From the NCBI GenBank assembly GCA_963825575.1, contig CAWGUB010000013.1, positions 42,082 to 106,081 of the forward strand: DNA of 64,000 nt. Reading direction: 5' to 3'. This document shows, piece after piece, positions 26,390-35,740 of this stretch. A program made the position numbers and the translations under genes. Under the pieces are notes generated by a model, which did no database searches, had not been told where the DNA came from, and saw nothing but the letters and a program-made list of their open reading frames with translations. Source of the DNA: JAFDBW01 sp963825575 (GTDB taxonomy: Bacteria; Desulfobacterota; Desulfuromonadia; Desulfuromonadales; BM103). Numbering within the stretch: position 1 is the first letter of the stretch; the number at the start of each line of letters is the position of its first letter.

Positions 26390-28111
26390 ATGACCCTGTC
26401 CTGTATCAGCAGACTGACCGTTTTGCTGGCGATTTTCTCAAGTGGTTGCGTCACTGCCGATGTTCACGTCTCTAATGACATGACCACTTCATCCGAAGCT
26501 CCTTATGTGTCACGCCTGAACGAGCCCCAGTCCAATGCCTATTACCATTACATGAGAGCGAGGATGCTGCTGGCCGAGGGCCGACGGGACGGGGCTGTCG
26601 CAGCATATCAGGCTGCTATCGATTACGCTCCGAATGATGAGACAATGCGTTTTGAACTTGCAGAACTCTACTTCGACATGGACCAACCTGAAAAAGCTGT
26701 CCGTGTGGTGGAAGATATCCTGTTAAGCAACCCCGATTCGGTCAGGGCGAACATGGCCCTGGGCAACGCATATTTCGCCAATCGCCAACCGGACAAGGCG
26801 GTGCCTTATTTCCACCGTGTTATGGAGCTGGAACCAGACAATGGACAGGTCCATCTACATCTAGCAATCGCCCTGGTGAGGATGGGTGAATTCGACCAGG
26901 CGGCAGACCAGTTAAAGGAGCTTTTGCGTCTTAACCCCGAATCCCGTCTCGGCCGCCTGGCAATGGCCAGGCTTTATCGGGAAACCGGTCTCACCCATCG
27001 TGCAGTTGAAGAATATCGAAACCTGATAGACCAAAATCCCGATCTTGACCAGGCCTCCCTGGAATTGGGCCTACTCTATGAAGAGTTGGAAGAGTGGCAG
27101 AATGCTCTGGATGTTTTTACCGCAGTACTCGAACAACGTCCTTTAGATTTCACTCTGCGTCATCATCTGGCCCGTGTTTACATCGGGATGAAGCGCTATG
27201 ACGATGCTTTGGAAGAGTTGAATATCATTGTCGAGCTCAAGCCGGACGATTTCGAAGCTCGGCGCAAGATTGGACTGATTTATCTCGAGCAGCAACGCTG
27301 GTCGGACGCGATTCCTGTTTTCAGGGAAATCCTGGATCTAAACCCACACCTTGAACCAGTGCGCTATTATCTTGGTAGTGCCTACGAAAAGCTTTCGGAA
27401 TGGGATCTGGCGCTGGAGGCATTCGAGGGCATCGACAAGGATTCTGCGCTTTACGATGATGCCCTGTCCCATATTGGTTTTATTTACCTGGAGAATGACC
27501 GACTGGATGAAGCGATCACACTGCTCGAGTCGAGAAAGGCTGCAGGTAATCCAAGGCCCCAGGTTTTTCACTACCTGTCGTCACTGTACATGGCCAACGA
27601 CCAGAACGATAAGGCTGCCTCGGTCATCGAAGAAGGTGTGCTACGTAACCCGAATAATTACGAGTTGCTGTATCAGAAAGGGCTGATTCTCGAACGCTCC
27701 GGGCGTCACGAGGAAGCAAACCAGACGATGAAGGAAGTGCTTGCCCTCGAAGATGAACATGCCGAAGCACTGAATTTCCTCGCCTACGCTTTTGCCGTTG
27801 AAAATCGCAATCTCGATGAAGCCCTGGAATACGCCGAGCGCGCCATCAGCCTGGATCCGGCCCCTCATATTCTTGATACGCTCGGATGGGTGTATTACCG
27901 ACTGGGTCGTTTTCAGGAAGCACTCAAAGTTATCGAGGAAGCCAGTCGGCAGTTGAGCGAAGATGTGGTTGTCCTTGAACACCTGGGCGAAATCAATCTC
28001 GCATTGGGAAACCAGGCAGAGGCGCGCGCTGCTTTCGAGAAGGCTCTCAAGTTGCAGCCAGACAACCTTGATCTGCGTGACAGGCTTGAAAACCTTTCCG
28101 ATCATCAGTGA
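26390..28111 (+). CDS. outer-membrane-type lipoprotein with tandem TPRs
   Basis: The 573-residue protein starts with a signal peptide and lipobox (IFSSGC at about residues 14-19), then about 14 tetratricopeptide repeats covering nearly the whole protein. The start at 26390 is chosen because it places the hydrophobic segment directly at the N terminus. TPR lipoproteins of this size usually act as periplasmic scaffolds, for example in polysaccharide or envelope assembly. The next gene, also a lipoprotein, starts 10 bp later, so they are probably one operon. Confidence 0.85.
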   Translation: MTLSCISRLTVLLAIFSSGCVTADVHVSNDMTTSSEAPYVSRLNEPQSNAYYHYMRARMLLAEGRRDGAVAAYQAAIDYAPNDETMRFELAELYFDMDQPEKAVRVVEDILLSNPDSVRANMALGNAYFANRQPDKAVPYFHRVMELEPDNGQVHLHLAIALVRMGEFDQAADQLKELLRLNPESRLGRLAMARLYRETGLTHRAVEEYRNLIDQNPDLDQASLELGLLYEELEEWQNALDVFTAVLEQRPLDFTLRHHLARVYIGMKRYDDALEELNIIVELKPDDFEARRKIGLIYLEQQRWSDAIPVFREILDLNPHLEPVRYYLGSAYEKLSEWDLALEAFEGIDKDSALYDDALSHIGFIYLENDRLDEAITLLESRKAAGNPRPQVFHYLSSLYMANDQNDKAASVIEEGVLRNPNNYELLYQKGLILERSGRHEEANQTMKEVLALEDEHAEALNFLAYAFAVENRNLDEALEYAERAISLDPAPHILDTLGWVYYRLGRFQEALKVIEEASRQLSEDVVVLEHLGEINLALGNQAEARAAFEKALKLQPDNLDLRDRLENLSDHQ

Positions 28112-28121
28112 GGGCCGTATC

Positions 28122-28896
28122 TTGGGCCGCTTCCCTGCCATAATCGTTATCTTTGTCCTGCTTTTGTCGTCCTGTGCACCGTTACGGCCAAATCTTGGTG
28201 AGCCGGTCAGCCAGAGTTTTGCTGACGGCCTGATGCAGGGTTGGGCCGCAAATTCCGGCCTGATCTCGTCGGTGCAGGGACTGGCCAGGGTCAAAGTGAA
28301 GGCTCCGATGACGTCGATCAACGGTGTACACGTAGTGATCGCCGAAAAGCCTGATAGGCTGCGTGCCGAGGCTCTGAGCCCTTTTGGCACCCCTCTGGTA
28401 TCGCTCACAGCAGCCAACGGGCAGCTTGGCGTCCTGCTTACGGCGCAGAACCTCTATTATACGGGGTCTGCAACACCCGAAAACCTTCAACAATTTGTCC
28501 ACATTCCGTTGGATGTACCTGACCTGGTCGGCCTGCTGTTGTACCAGCCGCCTCTGATTGATGCCTGGAAGGAAGAGGCCTTTGATCTCAAGGACGGTGG
28601 GTGGCTGCTGGTGCGTTACGGGACTTTGCAGCGCCAGGAGCTTGGTTTTCAATCAGATGCGGCAACTTGTCGAAGCGTCTTATTTCAAGAATAACGATTT
28701 GCTGGTCAAGGCTGAGTATGCAAAATTCAGAGAGCAGGGGACACTTTTTCCCGCTCTGTTGGTCCTCGATCTGCCCGAAAAGTATGCTACGGTCAGCCTG
28801 GAGTTTTCAGACTTAGAGACAAACGGTCGGCTGCGCCCCGGCGTCTTTGATGTAAAACCCCCGGTCGGAGTAAAAGTCGTTTATCTGCCTGAATGA
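28122..28896 (+). pseudogene. DUF4292/LolB-like lipoprotein, frameshifted
   Basis: Two overlapping frames together give a protein of about 257 residues. The first frame (28122-28694) has a TTG start after a GAGG site, a lipobox LLSSC, and a beta-rich region. Around 28645-28665 the homologous reading moves one base to a second frame that ends at 28896 (VEASYFKNNDLL through SLEFSDLETNGRL to PPVGVKVVYLP). Proteins of this type are outer-membrane-lipoprotein related. The shift maps near a TTTT run, so it may be a real mutation or a sequencing error. Confidence 0.7.
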
Positions 28897-28955
28897 AAAC
28901 AGGGTAGGAATTCATCCCGTTTGGTTGTCCTACGGCGTGCTTCCCAAAGGAGAAA

Positions 28956-30569
28956 ATGGTGAGATACTTTTTGCTTTTCCTGTTGTCGCTTCTGGTGGGT
29001 TGTGAACAACAACAGGCCGTAATCCCTGCAGAAGGAGAGGCTGCCAAGCCGGTGCATGGAGATACATTTATCGAGGCATCGATCGGTGAGCCGAACAACC
29101 TGCTGCCGGTACTTTCATCCGATTCGGCATCGAGCGATATCAATCGCCTGGTCTATAATGGTTTAATTCGCTACGACAAGGATCTTCAACTTGAAGGAGA
29201 ACTGGCCGAGTCCTGGGAAATCTCCGAGGACAATCTGGCCTTCACTTTTCATCTCCGCAAGGATGTGACCTGGCATGATGGCCAGCCGTTCACCAGTGCA
29301 GATGTGCTCTTTACCTACCAGATGTATATCAACCCGGATGTTCCAACCTCTTATGCGGAGGACTTTCTCCAGGTCGCCAGTGCCGAAGCGCCTGATCCTT
29401 ACACCTTTCGAGTCACCTATGAAAAGCCATACGCTCCGGCTCTCGAGAGTTGGGGAACCCCGATTCACCCGAAACACCTTCTTGCAGGACAGGATGTCAC
29501 CAAGAGTCCTTTAGCCAGAAGTCCGATTGGCACCGGGCCATACAAGTTTGTCAAATGGGTTGCCGGCGAAAAAGTTGAGCTGCTGGCCAATCCGGATTAT
29601 TTTGAAGGGTTGCCCTATATCCACCGGGTTGTCTACCGGGTCATTCCGGACACTTCGACCCAGTTTCTCGAACTTCAAGCCGGTGGGCTGGACCTCATGG
29701 CGCTTACGCCGATCCAATACAAGACGCAAACCGATACCCCGGCGTTTACCCGTAACTTCAACAAATACCGCTATCTGTCTTTCAGCTATACCTATCTGGG
29801 GTACAACCTGATCAAGCCTCTCTTCCAGGACCTTCGAGTGCGCCAGGCAATTTCCTATGCGATTGACAAGCAGGAAATTATCGATGGGGTCCTGCTCGGA
29901 CTGGGCCATGTCGCAACCGGTCCCTACAAACCGGATACCTGGGTGTACAATGCAGACGTCAAACGTTATGCATACAACCCTGAGAGGGCCCGTGCTTTAC
30001 TCGCGGAGGCCGGCTGGATAGACAGTGATGGTGACGGTGTCCTGGATAAGAATGGTCAACCCCTGGCTTTTACGATTGTCACCAACCAGGGTAACGATCT
30101 GCGTTCCAAAACTGCGGAAATCATCCAGCGCCGGCTGAAGGAAGTTGGCATTAAAATCGAAATACGCATCGTCGAGTGGGCGACATTCCTGAAGGAATTT
30201 ATCTTTCCTGGTAATTTCGATGCGACTATCCTTGGCTGGAGCGGCGGTCCAGAGCCGGACCAATTCAATATCTGGCATTCCAGCAAAACTGCGCCAAGGG
30301 AATTGAACTTTACCAAGTACAACAACCCGGAAGTTGATGCTTTGCTGGAGCAGGGGCGACGGGTTTTTGACCGCGAGGATCGCAAGAAGATCTATGACCG
30401 TTTCCAGGAAATTCTCGCTGATGAACAGCCCTATACCTTCCTGTATGTCGGCGAAGCGCTCCCCGCCGTTGCCAGGCGCTTTCGTGGCATTGAGCCAGCA
30501 CCGGCCGGAATTACCTATAACTTTATCAAATGGTATGTGCCAAAAAGTGAGCAGAAATATACTCGTTGA
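28956..30569 (+). CDS. peptide ABC transporter substrate-binding lipoprotein
   Basis: The 537-residue family-5 solute-binding protein has a lipobox (LLVGC, residues 12-16), EPNNLLPVLSSDSASSDINRLVYNGL, the family phrase LAESWEIS with FHLRKDVTWHDGQPFTSADV, and a C-terminal lobe with LGWSGGPEPDQFN. It would bind oligopeptides or similar ligands outside the inner membrane. A strong AAAGGAG site precedes the ATG. No permease or ATPase genes are adjacent, so it must work with a transporter encoded elsewhere. Confidence 0.92.
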   Translation: MVRYFLLFLLSLLVGCEQQQAVIPAEGEAAKPVHGDTFIEASIGEPNNLLPVLSSDSASSDINRLVYNGLIRYDKDLQLEGELAESWEISEDNLAFTFHLRKDVTWHDGQPFTSADVLFTYQMYINPDVPTSYAEDFLQVASAEAPDPYTFRVTYEKPYAPALESWGTPIHPKHLLAGQDVTKSPLARSPIGTGPYKFVKWVAGEKVELLANPDYFEGLPYIHRVVYRVIPDTSTQFLELQAGGLDLMALTPIQYKTQTDTPAFTRNFNKYRYLSFSYTYLGYNLIKPLFQDLRVRQAISYAIDKQEIIDGVLLGLGHVATGPYKPDTWVYNADVKRYAYNPERARALLAEAGWIDSDGDGVLDKNGQPLAFTIVTNQGNDLRSKTAEIIQRRLKEVGIKIEIRIVEWATFLKEFIFPGNFDATILGWSGGPEPDQFNIWHSSKTAPRELNFTKYNNPEVDALLEQGRRVFDREDRKKIYDRFQEILADEQPYTFLYVGEALPAVARRFRGIEPAPAGITYNFIKWYVPKSEQKYTR

Positions 30570-30606
30570 TTGGACTTTTAATACATAACTCCGTGCTGGC
30601 GCGGGC

Positions 30607-30688
30607 GATGAAATCCAGTATCCAGTATTCAGTTGAAGAGCCTTTTTTTCTTTAAGTCCCTGATACTTAATTCTGAATATTTGATTCT
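30607..30688. repeat. TCCAGTA-family heptad repeat, inverted pair
   Basis: The left arm (30607-30634) has four 7-nt units including two exact TCCAGTA. The right arm (30661-30688) has four units of roughly complementary type (TGATACT, TAATTCT, GAATATT, TGATTCT). The pair begins 37 bp after the substrate-binding protein stop and ends before the ridA ribosome-binding site. Confidence 0.55.
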
Positions 30689-30718
30689 GCCCTCACCCTT
30701 TCATTCAAGGAGCCCATA

Positions 30719-31105
30719 ATGTTGAAAAAACAGATTCAGACCACTGCCGCCCCCGCTGCAATCGGCCCGTACTCCCAAGCGATCCGGGCAGGAAACTTTA
30801 TCTTTTACTCCGGGCAGATCCCCCTCGATCCGGCAACCGGCGCCATCGTCGAAGGCGGAATTGAGGCGCAGACCAGTCAGGTCATGACGAACATGCGTGC
30901 CATGCTGCATGCCTCCGGCTGTGATTTTTCCGACGTCGTCAAGACCACCATCTACCTGACGGATCTTGCTGATTTTGCAACGGTCAATGAAATTTATGGT
31001 GAATGTTTCAATGAGGTGCCTCCGGCACGGGCCTGTGTGCAGGTTGCAGCTTTACCGAAGGGGGCGATGATCGAGATCGAGTGGATTGCAACCGTGAAAC
31101 AGTAA
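30719..31105 (+). CDS. ridA: RidA family reactive enamine/imine deaminase
   Basis: RidA hydrolyses reactive 2-aminoacrylate-type enamines released by PLP enzymes. The 128-residue protein has IGPYSQAIRAGNFIFYSGQIPLDP, the YLTDLADFATVNEIYGECF region, PPARACVQVAALPKGAMIEIEWIA, and the catalytic Arg in that last motif. A CAAGGAG site precedes the ATG. A strong terminator follows. Confidence 0.95.
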   Translation: MLKKQIQTTAAPAAIGPYSQAIRAGNFIFYSGQIPLDPATGAIVEGGIEAQTSQVMTNMRAMLHASGCDFSDVVKTTIYLTDLADFATVNEIYGECFNEVPPARACVQVAALPKGAMIEIEWIATVKQ

Positions 31106-31141
31106 ACTCGTTGTCCATTAGGTTACAGTCGTTATAAAACA

Positions 31142-31180
31142 AAAGGGGCGGCCTGTGAAGGCCGCCCCTTTAAAATTTTT
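31142..31180. terminator. bidirectional terminator between ridA and rpmB
   Basis: A perfect 12-bp stem (AAAGGGGCGGCC/GGCCGCCCCTTT) with a 6-nt loop is followed by a T-run at 31176-31180 on the plus strand and by T-rich sequence on the minus strand. It ends both convergent genes. Confidence 0.92.
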
Positions 31181-31191
31181 CACCAGACAAT

Positions 31192-31383
31192 TTAGCTGGC
31201 TTTTTGCACTGCACCTGAACGGATGCAACGCGTGCACACCTTCACGCTACGCACGGTGCCGTTCTGGACGGCACGCACCTTCTGCAGGTTTGGCTTGAAA
31301 ACCTTCTTGGTTTTATTATGTGCATGGCTGACATTACAGCCGGTCATCCGTTTCTTCCCGCAAACATCACATACGTTAGCCAT
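31192..31383 (-). CDS. rpmB: 50S ribosomal protein L28
   Basis: The 63-residue protein shows the zinc-ribbon form of L28: CDVCGKK at the N terminus and CTRCIRSG near the C terminus, with NVSHAHNKTKKVFKPNLQ between. A GAGGAAC site precedes the ATG. It is transcribed alone, facing ridA. Confidence 0.96.
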   Translation of the reverse strand: MANVCDVCGKKRMTGCNVSHAHNKTKKVFKPNLQKVRAVQNGTVRSVKVCTRCIRSGAVQKAS

Positions 31384-31451
31384 TTCTTGTTCCTCCTATA
31401 CGTTCTGAACGGAATCTTCTAACATGGATGAAACAGCTTTGCAAGCATTTC

Positions 31452-32705
31452 TTACTCTTTCCCGGGCTTTGTCCTGCTCCCAAGGTTTGCAAAGAGCGTC
31501 CATGCAAGTAGTGCTGCACCGGCACCGTCCATCTCCGGGAGCAGGATGGTGTTGTCCGCCCAGTACAGGTTCCTGCCGGCCCGCAACGGCAGGCCGGCCA
31601 GCAGCATGGATTCTTGACGCATCGCTTGCGGCGTTGGCCCCTGTTCGCGGCCTAATGCGTCGAGCCGGTACTTGGCAAAGGGGAGGGCCGGCTCGAGCTG
31701 TATTCTGATCTCGTCAGCAGTTGCATCCACGGTGCTGTGGACCAGTCCATGCAGCTGTTCGTCGGCCTGTTCAATGGCCATCCGCAACGGCAGACGGCCT
31801 CCGCAGATCACCCGCGTCTCCAGCAGCCTGGATAATTGCCCGGCAAGATTGTCAGTTTGCCATGCGGCCCGAACAGGGGAATAGGGAATCTGCACCGGCT
31901 CGCCGGCCGCGAACAGCCCGGCCAGTCGCTGGTCGCCGATGAGGAAGTTGTCGGCGCTGAACCGGCCGCCCGATGCGAGCTGCCCGCCTGTCCATCGCGA
32001 GCCGTCGTATTCGAAGGGCCTCAAGTTCTCCAAATGGGCCCTTGCCCCGTGAAACTGGTCGAAACGTTTCTCCAGCGTCTGGCTGAACTCGGCTCCTCTG
32101 ACGTTCTCAGGTCTCTGGGCCTGCGCCCACAAGATCGCGGCACGGGCTGTGGACAGGTTGTCGACCGGGGTCAACGCAAGCCCCTGCAACAGATCGGTCA
32201 GGAATGCTCTCGGCTGGTCCGCGAAGCCTGAGAGCTGATCCGCGATCGGTCGTTCCAGCACAGACTGATTCACTCTGTTGCGCACGCAGAGCAGTTTAAA
32301 ACGCGCCTTTGCCTTGAACGATGGCCATGGTAGGCCGCCGTTCTCCCAGAACAGCTCTTCCAGTCGCTGCCCCTGCTCCTGGAGCCCGGCCAGCCAGTCA
32401 CTGATGGCGGGTCCGGAGGCCCCGAACTCCCGCTGCAACTCTTTGTCGAGGGAGATATCGTTGCTGACGGTCAACCTTGAGTTCTCGGAAAAGATTTGGA
32501 TCGGTCGCTGGGCCATAAAGCAGGAGCGGCCGCCCAGTACACCGAGGATTTTTTCCAGGAAAAGAGAAGAATGAAACCATGTCGGGGACTTCATCCCGGT
32601 TTCGCTCAGAAACAGGATCCTGCCGCCCTGTTTGACCAACAGGGCGGCGGCGATCTGTGCCGCCAGGGAGCTACCGACGATAGCGATATCATAATGTTTG
32701 CTCAT
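31452..32705 (-). CDS. FAD-binding oxidoreductase-like protein of unknown function
   Basis: The 417-residue protein begins with a Rossmann-type dinucleotide motif (YDIAIVGSSLAAQIAAALL) followed by an acidic/basic pattern typical of flavoproteins related to phytoene dehydrogenases. Near residue 245 is RFSADNFLIGD, also seen in that group. No substrate can be assigned. The third Gly of the classic GxGxxG motif is replaced, so cofactor binding should be tested. Its upstream region carries a TCCAGTA-type heptad array. Confidence 0.65.
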   Translation of the reverse strand: MSKHYDIAIVGSSLAAQIAAALLVKQGGRILFLSETGMKSPTWFHSSLFLEKILGVLGGRSCFMAQRPIQIFSENSRLTVSNDISLDKELQREFGASGPAISDWLAGLQEQGQRLEELFWENGGLPWPSFKAKARFKLLCVRNRVNQSVLERPIADQLSGFADQPRAFLTDLLQGLALTPVDNLSTARAAILWAQAQRPENVRGAEFSQTLEKRFDQFHGARAHLENLRPFEYDGSRWTGGQLASGGRFSADNFLIGDQRLAGLFAAGEPVQIPYSPVRAAWQTDNLAGQLSRLLETRVICGGRLPLRMAIEQADEQLHGLVHSTVDATADEIRIQLEPALPFAKYRLDALGREQGPTPQAMRQESMLLAGLPLRAGRNLYWADNTILLPEMDGAGAALLAWTLFANLGSRTKPGKE

Positions 32706-32731
32706 GGTTGGTGGCCTTGCGGAATCAAGTG

Positions 32732-32780
32732 TCCAGGATGAAGAATCCAGTATTCAGAATATAGAATACAGAATTTAGTA
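32732..32780. repeat. TCCAGTA-family heptad array, seven units
   Basis: Seven consecutive 7-nt units follow the pattern TNNAGNA without a break in phase (TCCAGGA, TGAAGAA, TCCAGTA, TTCAGAA and three more). On the minus strand the array starts 5 bp after the stop of the broken DUF523 gene. It is the longest heptad array in the window. Confidence 0.65.
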
Positions 32781-32785
32781 GGATT

Positions 32786-33263
32786 TTAGATGTCCTGTTC
32801 AGAGAAAACCTCAATGCCTTCTTTGATCAAGAGGGCTGTAGTGACTCCGGAGCCTGAGACTTTACTCTCTCCCCGGTAAATCTCATGTACGCCGCACGAT
32901 GGGCTACGCTCCTTGAGGAGCGCACGACGACAATTGCACAAACGGGCCACCTGAAGGGTAACCCTTGCGCCGCGACAAAACACATCATTCATCGCCTGCC
33001 CCGTTTCCGAGACTACATGGCCATCACCGTTTAGCACAGTGTGTCCGTCTCCGGATTGAAAAAAGGTCTTTTGCCCGTGGGGTAGTCATGCCGGCAAGTT
33101 GTTCCGGGCAGACCGGGATAGGCAGCAGATTTTCTTTCTGCAGGTAGTCTATGACCGCCTGGGAACGTTTGGCTTTGCCGTCATAACGGGTCGGCAGGCC
33201 GAGCAGGCAGGCACTGACCAGAATCGGTTTACTGCTGCCGGCATCAGGCGCTCCATGCCTCAT
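32786..33263 (-). pseudogene. DUF523 family protein, frameshifted
   Basis: The N-terminal frame (33263-33024) encodes ILVSACLLGLPTRYDGKAK and PVCPEQLAGMTTPR, and the C-terminal frame (ending at 32786) encodes LLKERSPSCGVHEIYRG and a GSGVTTALLIKEG tail. Both are hallmarks of DUF523, a cysteine-containing family of unknown function and about 150 residues. The frame changes at a run of six A on the plus strand (33059-33064), where a one-base change would restore a single reading frame. It starts 3 bp after the purN stop. Confidence 0.75.
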
Positions 33264-33266
33264 TAA

Positions 33267-33929
33267 TCAATCCTCCAGGGCCGGGTTGACAAGTGCTGCT
33301 GGAGCGGGCTGGCAGGGAGGGTCTATGGTGATTTGTCGGCCGTTGATGTGTACCCGGTTTTCAGCGATCAGCTGAATTGCCCGTGGATAGATTCTATGCT
33401 CCTGTTCGAGAATCCGGGCAGCCAGGGTCTCAGCTGTGTCATCCTGCAGAATCGGCACGACCGCCTGGATAAGGATCGGCCCCGTATCAACACCACCATC
33501 GACGAAGTGAACTGTACATCCGGAAAATCGGGCACCGTAATCGATGGCCTGCTGCTGAACATGCAGCCCGGGGAAGGCAGGCAGCAGGGCCGGGTGGATA
33601 TTGATGACGCGGTTGGGGAATGCGTCGATAAATGTCTGGGTAATGATGCGCATGAAACCGGCCAGGATCACAAGTTCTACACCGGCTTCCTGCAGGGCGC
33701 TGACGACGGCGGTATCGAAGTCCTCGCGTCTGGAAAATCCACGATGGTTGATGCATTGGGTGGCAATCCCGGCCTGAGCTGCGCGGTTCAGAGCCCCGGC
33801 ATCCGGGTTATTGCAGATGACAATGGCAATTTCGGCATCGAGACTGCCATCCTGGCAGCGGTCGATGATCGACTGCAGATTGGTCCCGCCACCCGAGGCG
33901 AGCACCCCTATGCGCAACAGTTTTGACAT
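33267..33929 (-). CDS. purN: phosphoribosylglycinamide formyltransferase PurN
   Basis: PurN transfers the formyl group of 10-formyltetrahydrofolate to GAR in purine synthesis. The 220-residue protein has GVLASGGGTNLQSIID, ILAGFMRIITQTF, the catalytic Asn-His in NIHPALLPAFPG, and the catalytic Asp in VHFVDGGVDTGPILIQ. It follows purM on the minus strand with a 42-bp gap. The C-terminal extension after GRQITIDPP is short and Pro/Ala-rich. Confidence 0.96.
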   Translation of the reverse strand: MSKLLRIGVLASGGGTNLQSIIDRCQDGSLDAEIAIVICNNPDAGALNRAAQAGIATQCINHRGFSRREDFDTAVVSALQEAGVELVILAGFMRIITQTFIDAFPNRVINIHPALLPAFPGLHVQQQAIDYGARFSGCTVHFVDGGVDTGPILIQAVVPILQDDTAETLAARILEQEHRIYPRAIQLIAENRVHINGRQITIDPPCQPAPAALVNPALED

Positions 33930-33971
33930 GGAATTTCCTCAGGATTACTCAATAGGGTCTTACCGTTGGTT

Positions 33972-35021
33972 TTATACTAATTCGACCTGTGCCGCACAGT
34001 CTTCGCACGCCGCAATCTCACCGATCACGTAGGCTTGCTCATGCAGGCCGTGCAGGCGCGAGATGATGTCATCGGCATCTTCCTTGCGTACCACCAGGAC
34101 CATGCCGATGCCGTAATTGAAAGTGCGATACAGTTCCTTCTCTTCGAGGTTGCCGGCCTCACGCAAAATCTCGAACAGGGGCAGTTTTGGCCAGGCGTCC
34201 TTGTGGATGACTGCCTTGCAGTGACGCGGTAAAACTCTTGGCACATTCTCCAGCAAGCCGCCACCGGTGATGTGGGCCATCCCCTGGATCGTAAAGCTGC
34301 GCAGCAGGTTGAGAATTGACTTGACGTAAATCCTGGTCGGCCGGAGCAATGCGTCGCCGAGCGATTCGCCAAGTTCCGGCAGGACGGCGTCAAGCCCCCC
34401 CTCGAGTCGCTCGCTGGCAATCCTGCGTGCCAGGGAATAGCCGTTTGAGTGCAGCCCGTTCGAAGCGATACCGATCAGCACTTCGCCGACCTGGATGGAG
34501 GAGCCGTCGATGATGGCATCGCGGTCCACTACGCCGACCGTAAATCCGGCAAGGTCATATTCCCCGTCACCGTAGAAGCCTGGCAGTTCGGCTGTCTCAC
34601 CACCTATCAGAGCGCAGCCGGCCTGACGACAACCCTCGGCAATCCCTTCGACGATCCCGGCCGCTTTTTCCGGAGCGAGTTTGCCGGTTGCCAGGTAGTC
34701 GAGAAAAAAGAGTGGCTCGGCACCCTGGACGATGATGTCATTGACACACATGGCAACCAGGTCGATACCTACCGTATTGTGGCGGTCAAGCTCGAACGCG
34801 AGCTTCAGTTTGGTGCCGACGCCATCTGTGGATGAGACCAGTACCGGTGACTTGTATTTGTCCTTGTTCAGTGAGAACAGGCCGCCGAAACCACCAATAT
34901 CGGTGAGAACCTCCGGACGGTTGGTCGACTTGACCAGAGGTTTGATCAGATCGACGAAACGGTTACCGGCTTCGATATCGACGCCGGCGCCTTTATAGGT
35001 CATGCTGGAACGATCAGACAA
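33972..35021 (-). CDS. purM: phosphoribosylformylglycinamidine cyclo-ligase PurM
   Basis: PurM closes the imidazole ring to give aminoimidazole ribonucleotide. The 349-residue protein has YKGAGVDIEAGNRFVDLIK, STDGVGTKLKLAFE, VGIDLVAMCVNDIIVQGAEPLFFLDYLA, and HITGGGLLENVPRVLP. The start is a TTG at 35021 because an AAGGAG site lies 7 nt upstream; the ATG at 35003 is an alternative six codons in. It forms an operon with purN. Confidence 0.96.
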   Translation of the reverse strand: MSDRSSMTYKGAGVDIEAGNRFVDLIKPLVKSTNRPEVLTDIGGFGGLFSLNKDKYKSPVLVSSTDGVGTKLKLAFELDRHNTVGIDLVAMCVNDIIVQGAEPLFFLDYLATGKLAPEKAAGIVEGIAEGCRQAGCALIGGETAELPGFYGDGEYDLAGFTVGVVDRDAIIDGSSIQVGEVLIGIASNGLHSNGYSLARRIASERLEGGLDAVLPELGESLGDALLRPTRIYVKSILNLLRSFTIQGMAHITGGGLLENVPRVLPRHCKAVIHKDAWPKLPLFEILREAGNLEEKELYRTFNYGIGMVLVVRKEDADDIISRLHGLHEQAYVIGEIAACEDCAAQVELV

Positions 35022-35179
35022 GAGTGATCTCCTTAATTTGTAAAAGGTAGCGCTATTAAATAAATCACCCCCCTGCGGGTTGTCAATCGCAAAGCATTAA
35101 ATGGGCGGTAAACTGCGCCTGTCAGTCAACCGTGACCGGATTGATTCAGCTCTTTACAGGTCGGGGCCGGTATCCTATT

Positions 35180-35710
35180 ATGAACCACCTTTTTGACGTT
35201 CAAGCTGATGTGGAAAGCGTGCCCTTGCTTCACAACGATCAACTCATTGTTCTGCCGCGTGATGACAGGATCGCGCCGATGACCCGGGCTGACCTGCCTG
35301 CTGTCTACCAGCTTGAACTTGCCAGTCAGCACGATTCGTGGAGTATGCAGCACTTTGCTGACGAATTTGCCAATCCGGCGGCGAAGATCGACCTGTACTG
35401 GTGCCGTGATGTCCTCGCCGGCTTCCTCTGCTCATGGCTGATCGCCGGGGAATTGCAGATCCAGAACCTGGCAACCCTGCCGCGCATGCGTCGTCAGGGG
35501 GTTGCCGCCCGGCTGCTTGAGCACGTCATCGAACGCAGCCGTAGATCAGGCTTGAACTCGGTCTGCCTTGAGGTGCGCACCGGCAATGCGCCGGCGATTG
35601 CGCTTTATCAACGATTCGGCTTCATTGCGGCAGGCAGGCGACCCTCGTACTACCCGGATGGTGAAGACGCCCTGTTAATGACATACCAGGTGGATGCTGC
35701 GGTCGAATAA
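35180..35710 (+). CDS. rimI: ribosomal-protein-S18-alanine N-acetyltransferase RimI-like
   Basis: This GNAT-fold acetyltransferase has the acetyl-CoA loop RMRRQGVAARLLEHVIERS and the C-terminal RimI signature LEVRTGNAPAIALYQRFGF followed by GRRPSYYPDGEDALLM. RimI is usually about 150 residues. The ATG at 35180 gives 176, while the ATG at 35279 would give the core length, so the start is uncertain. The pyrK gene follows 30 bp later. Confidence 0.85.
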   Translation: MNHLFDVQADVESVPLLHNDQLIVLPRDDRIAPMTRADLPAVYQLELASQHDSWSMQHFADEFANPAAKIDLYWCRDVLAGFLCSWLIAGELQIQNLATLPRMRRQGVAARLLEHVIERSRRSGLNSVCLEVRTGNAPAIALYQRFGFIAAGRRPSYYPDGEDALLMTYQVDAAVE

Positions 35711-35740
35711 GAAGCGTCCCGATCAGGAGAAATCTTTCGC

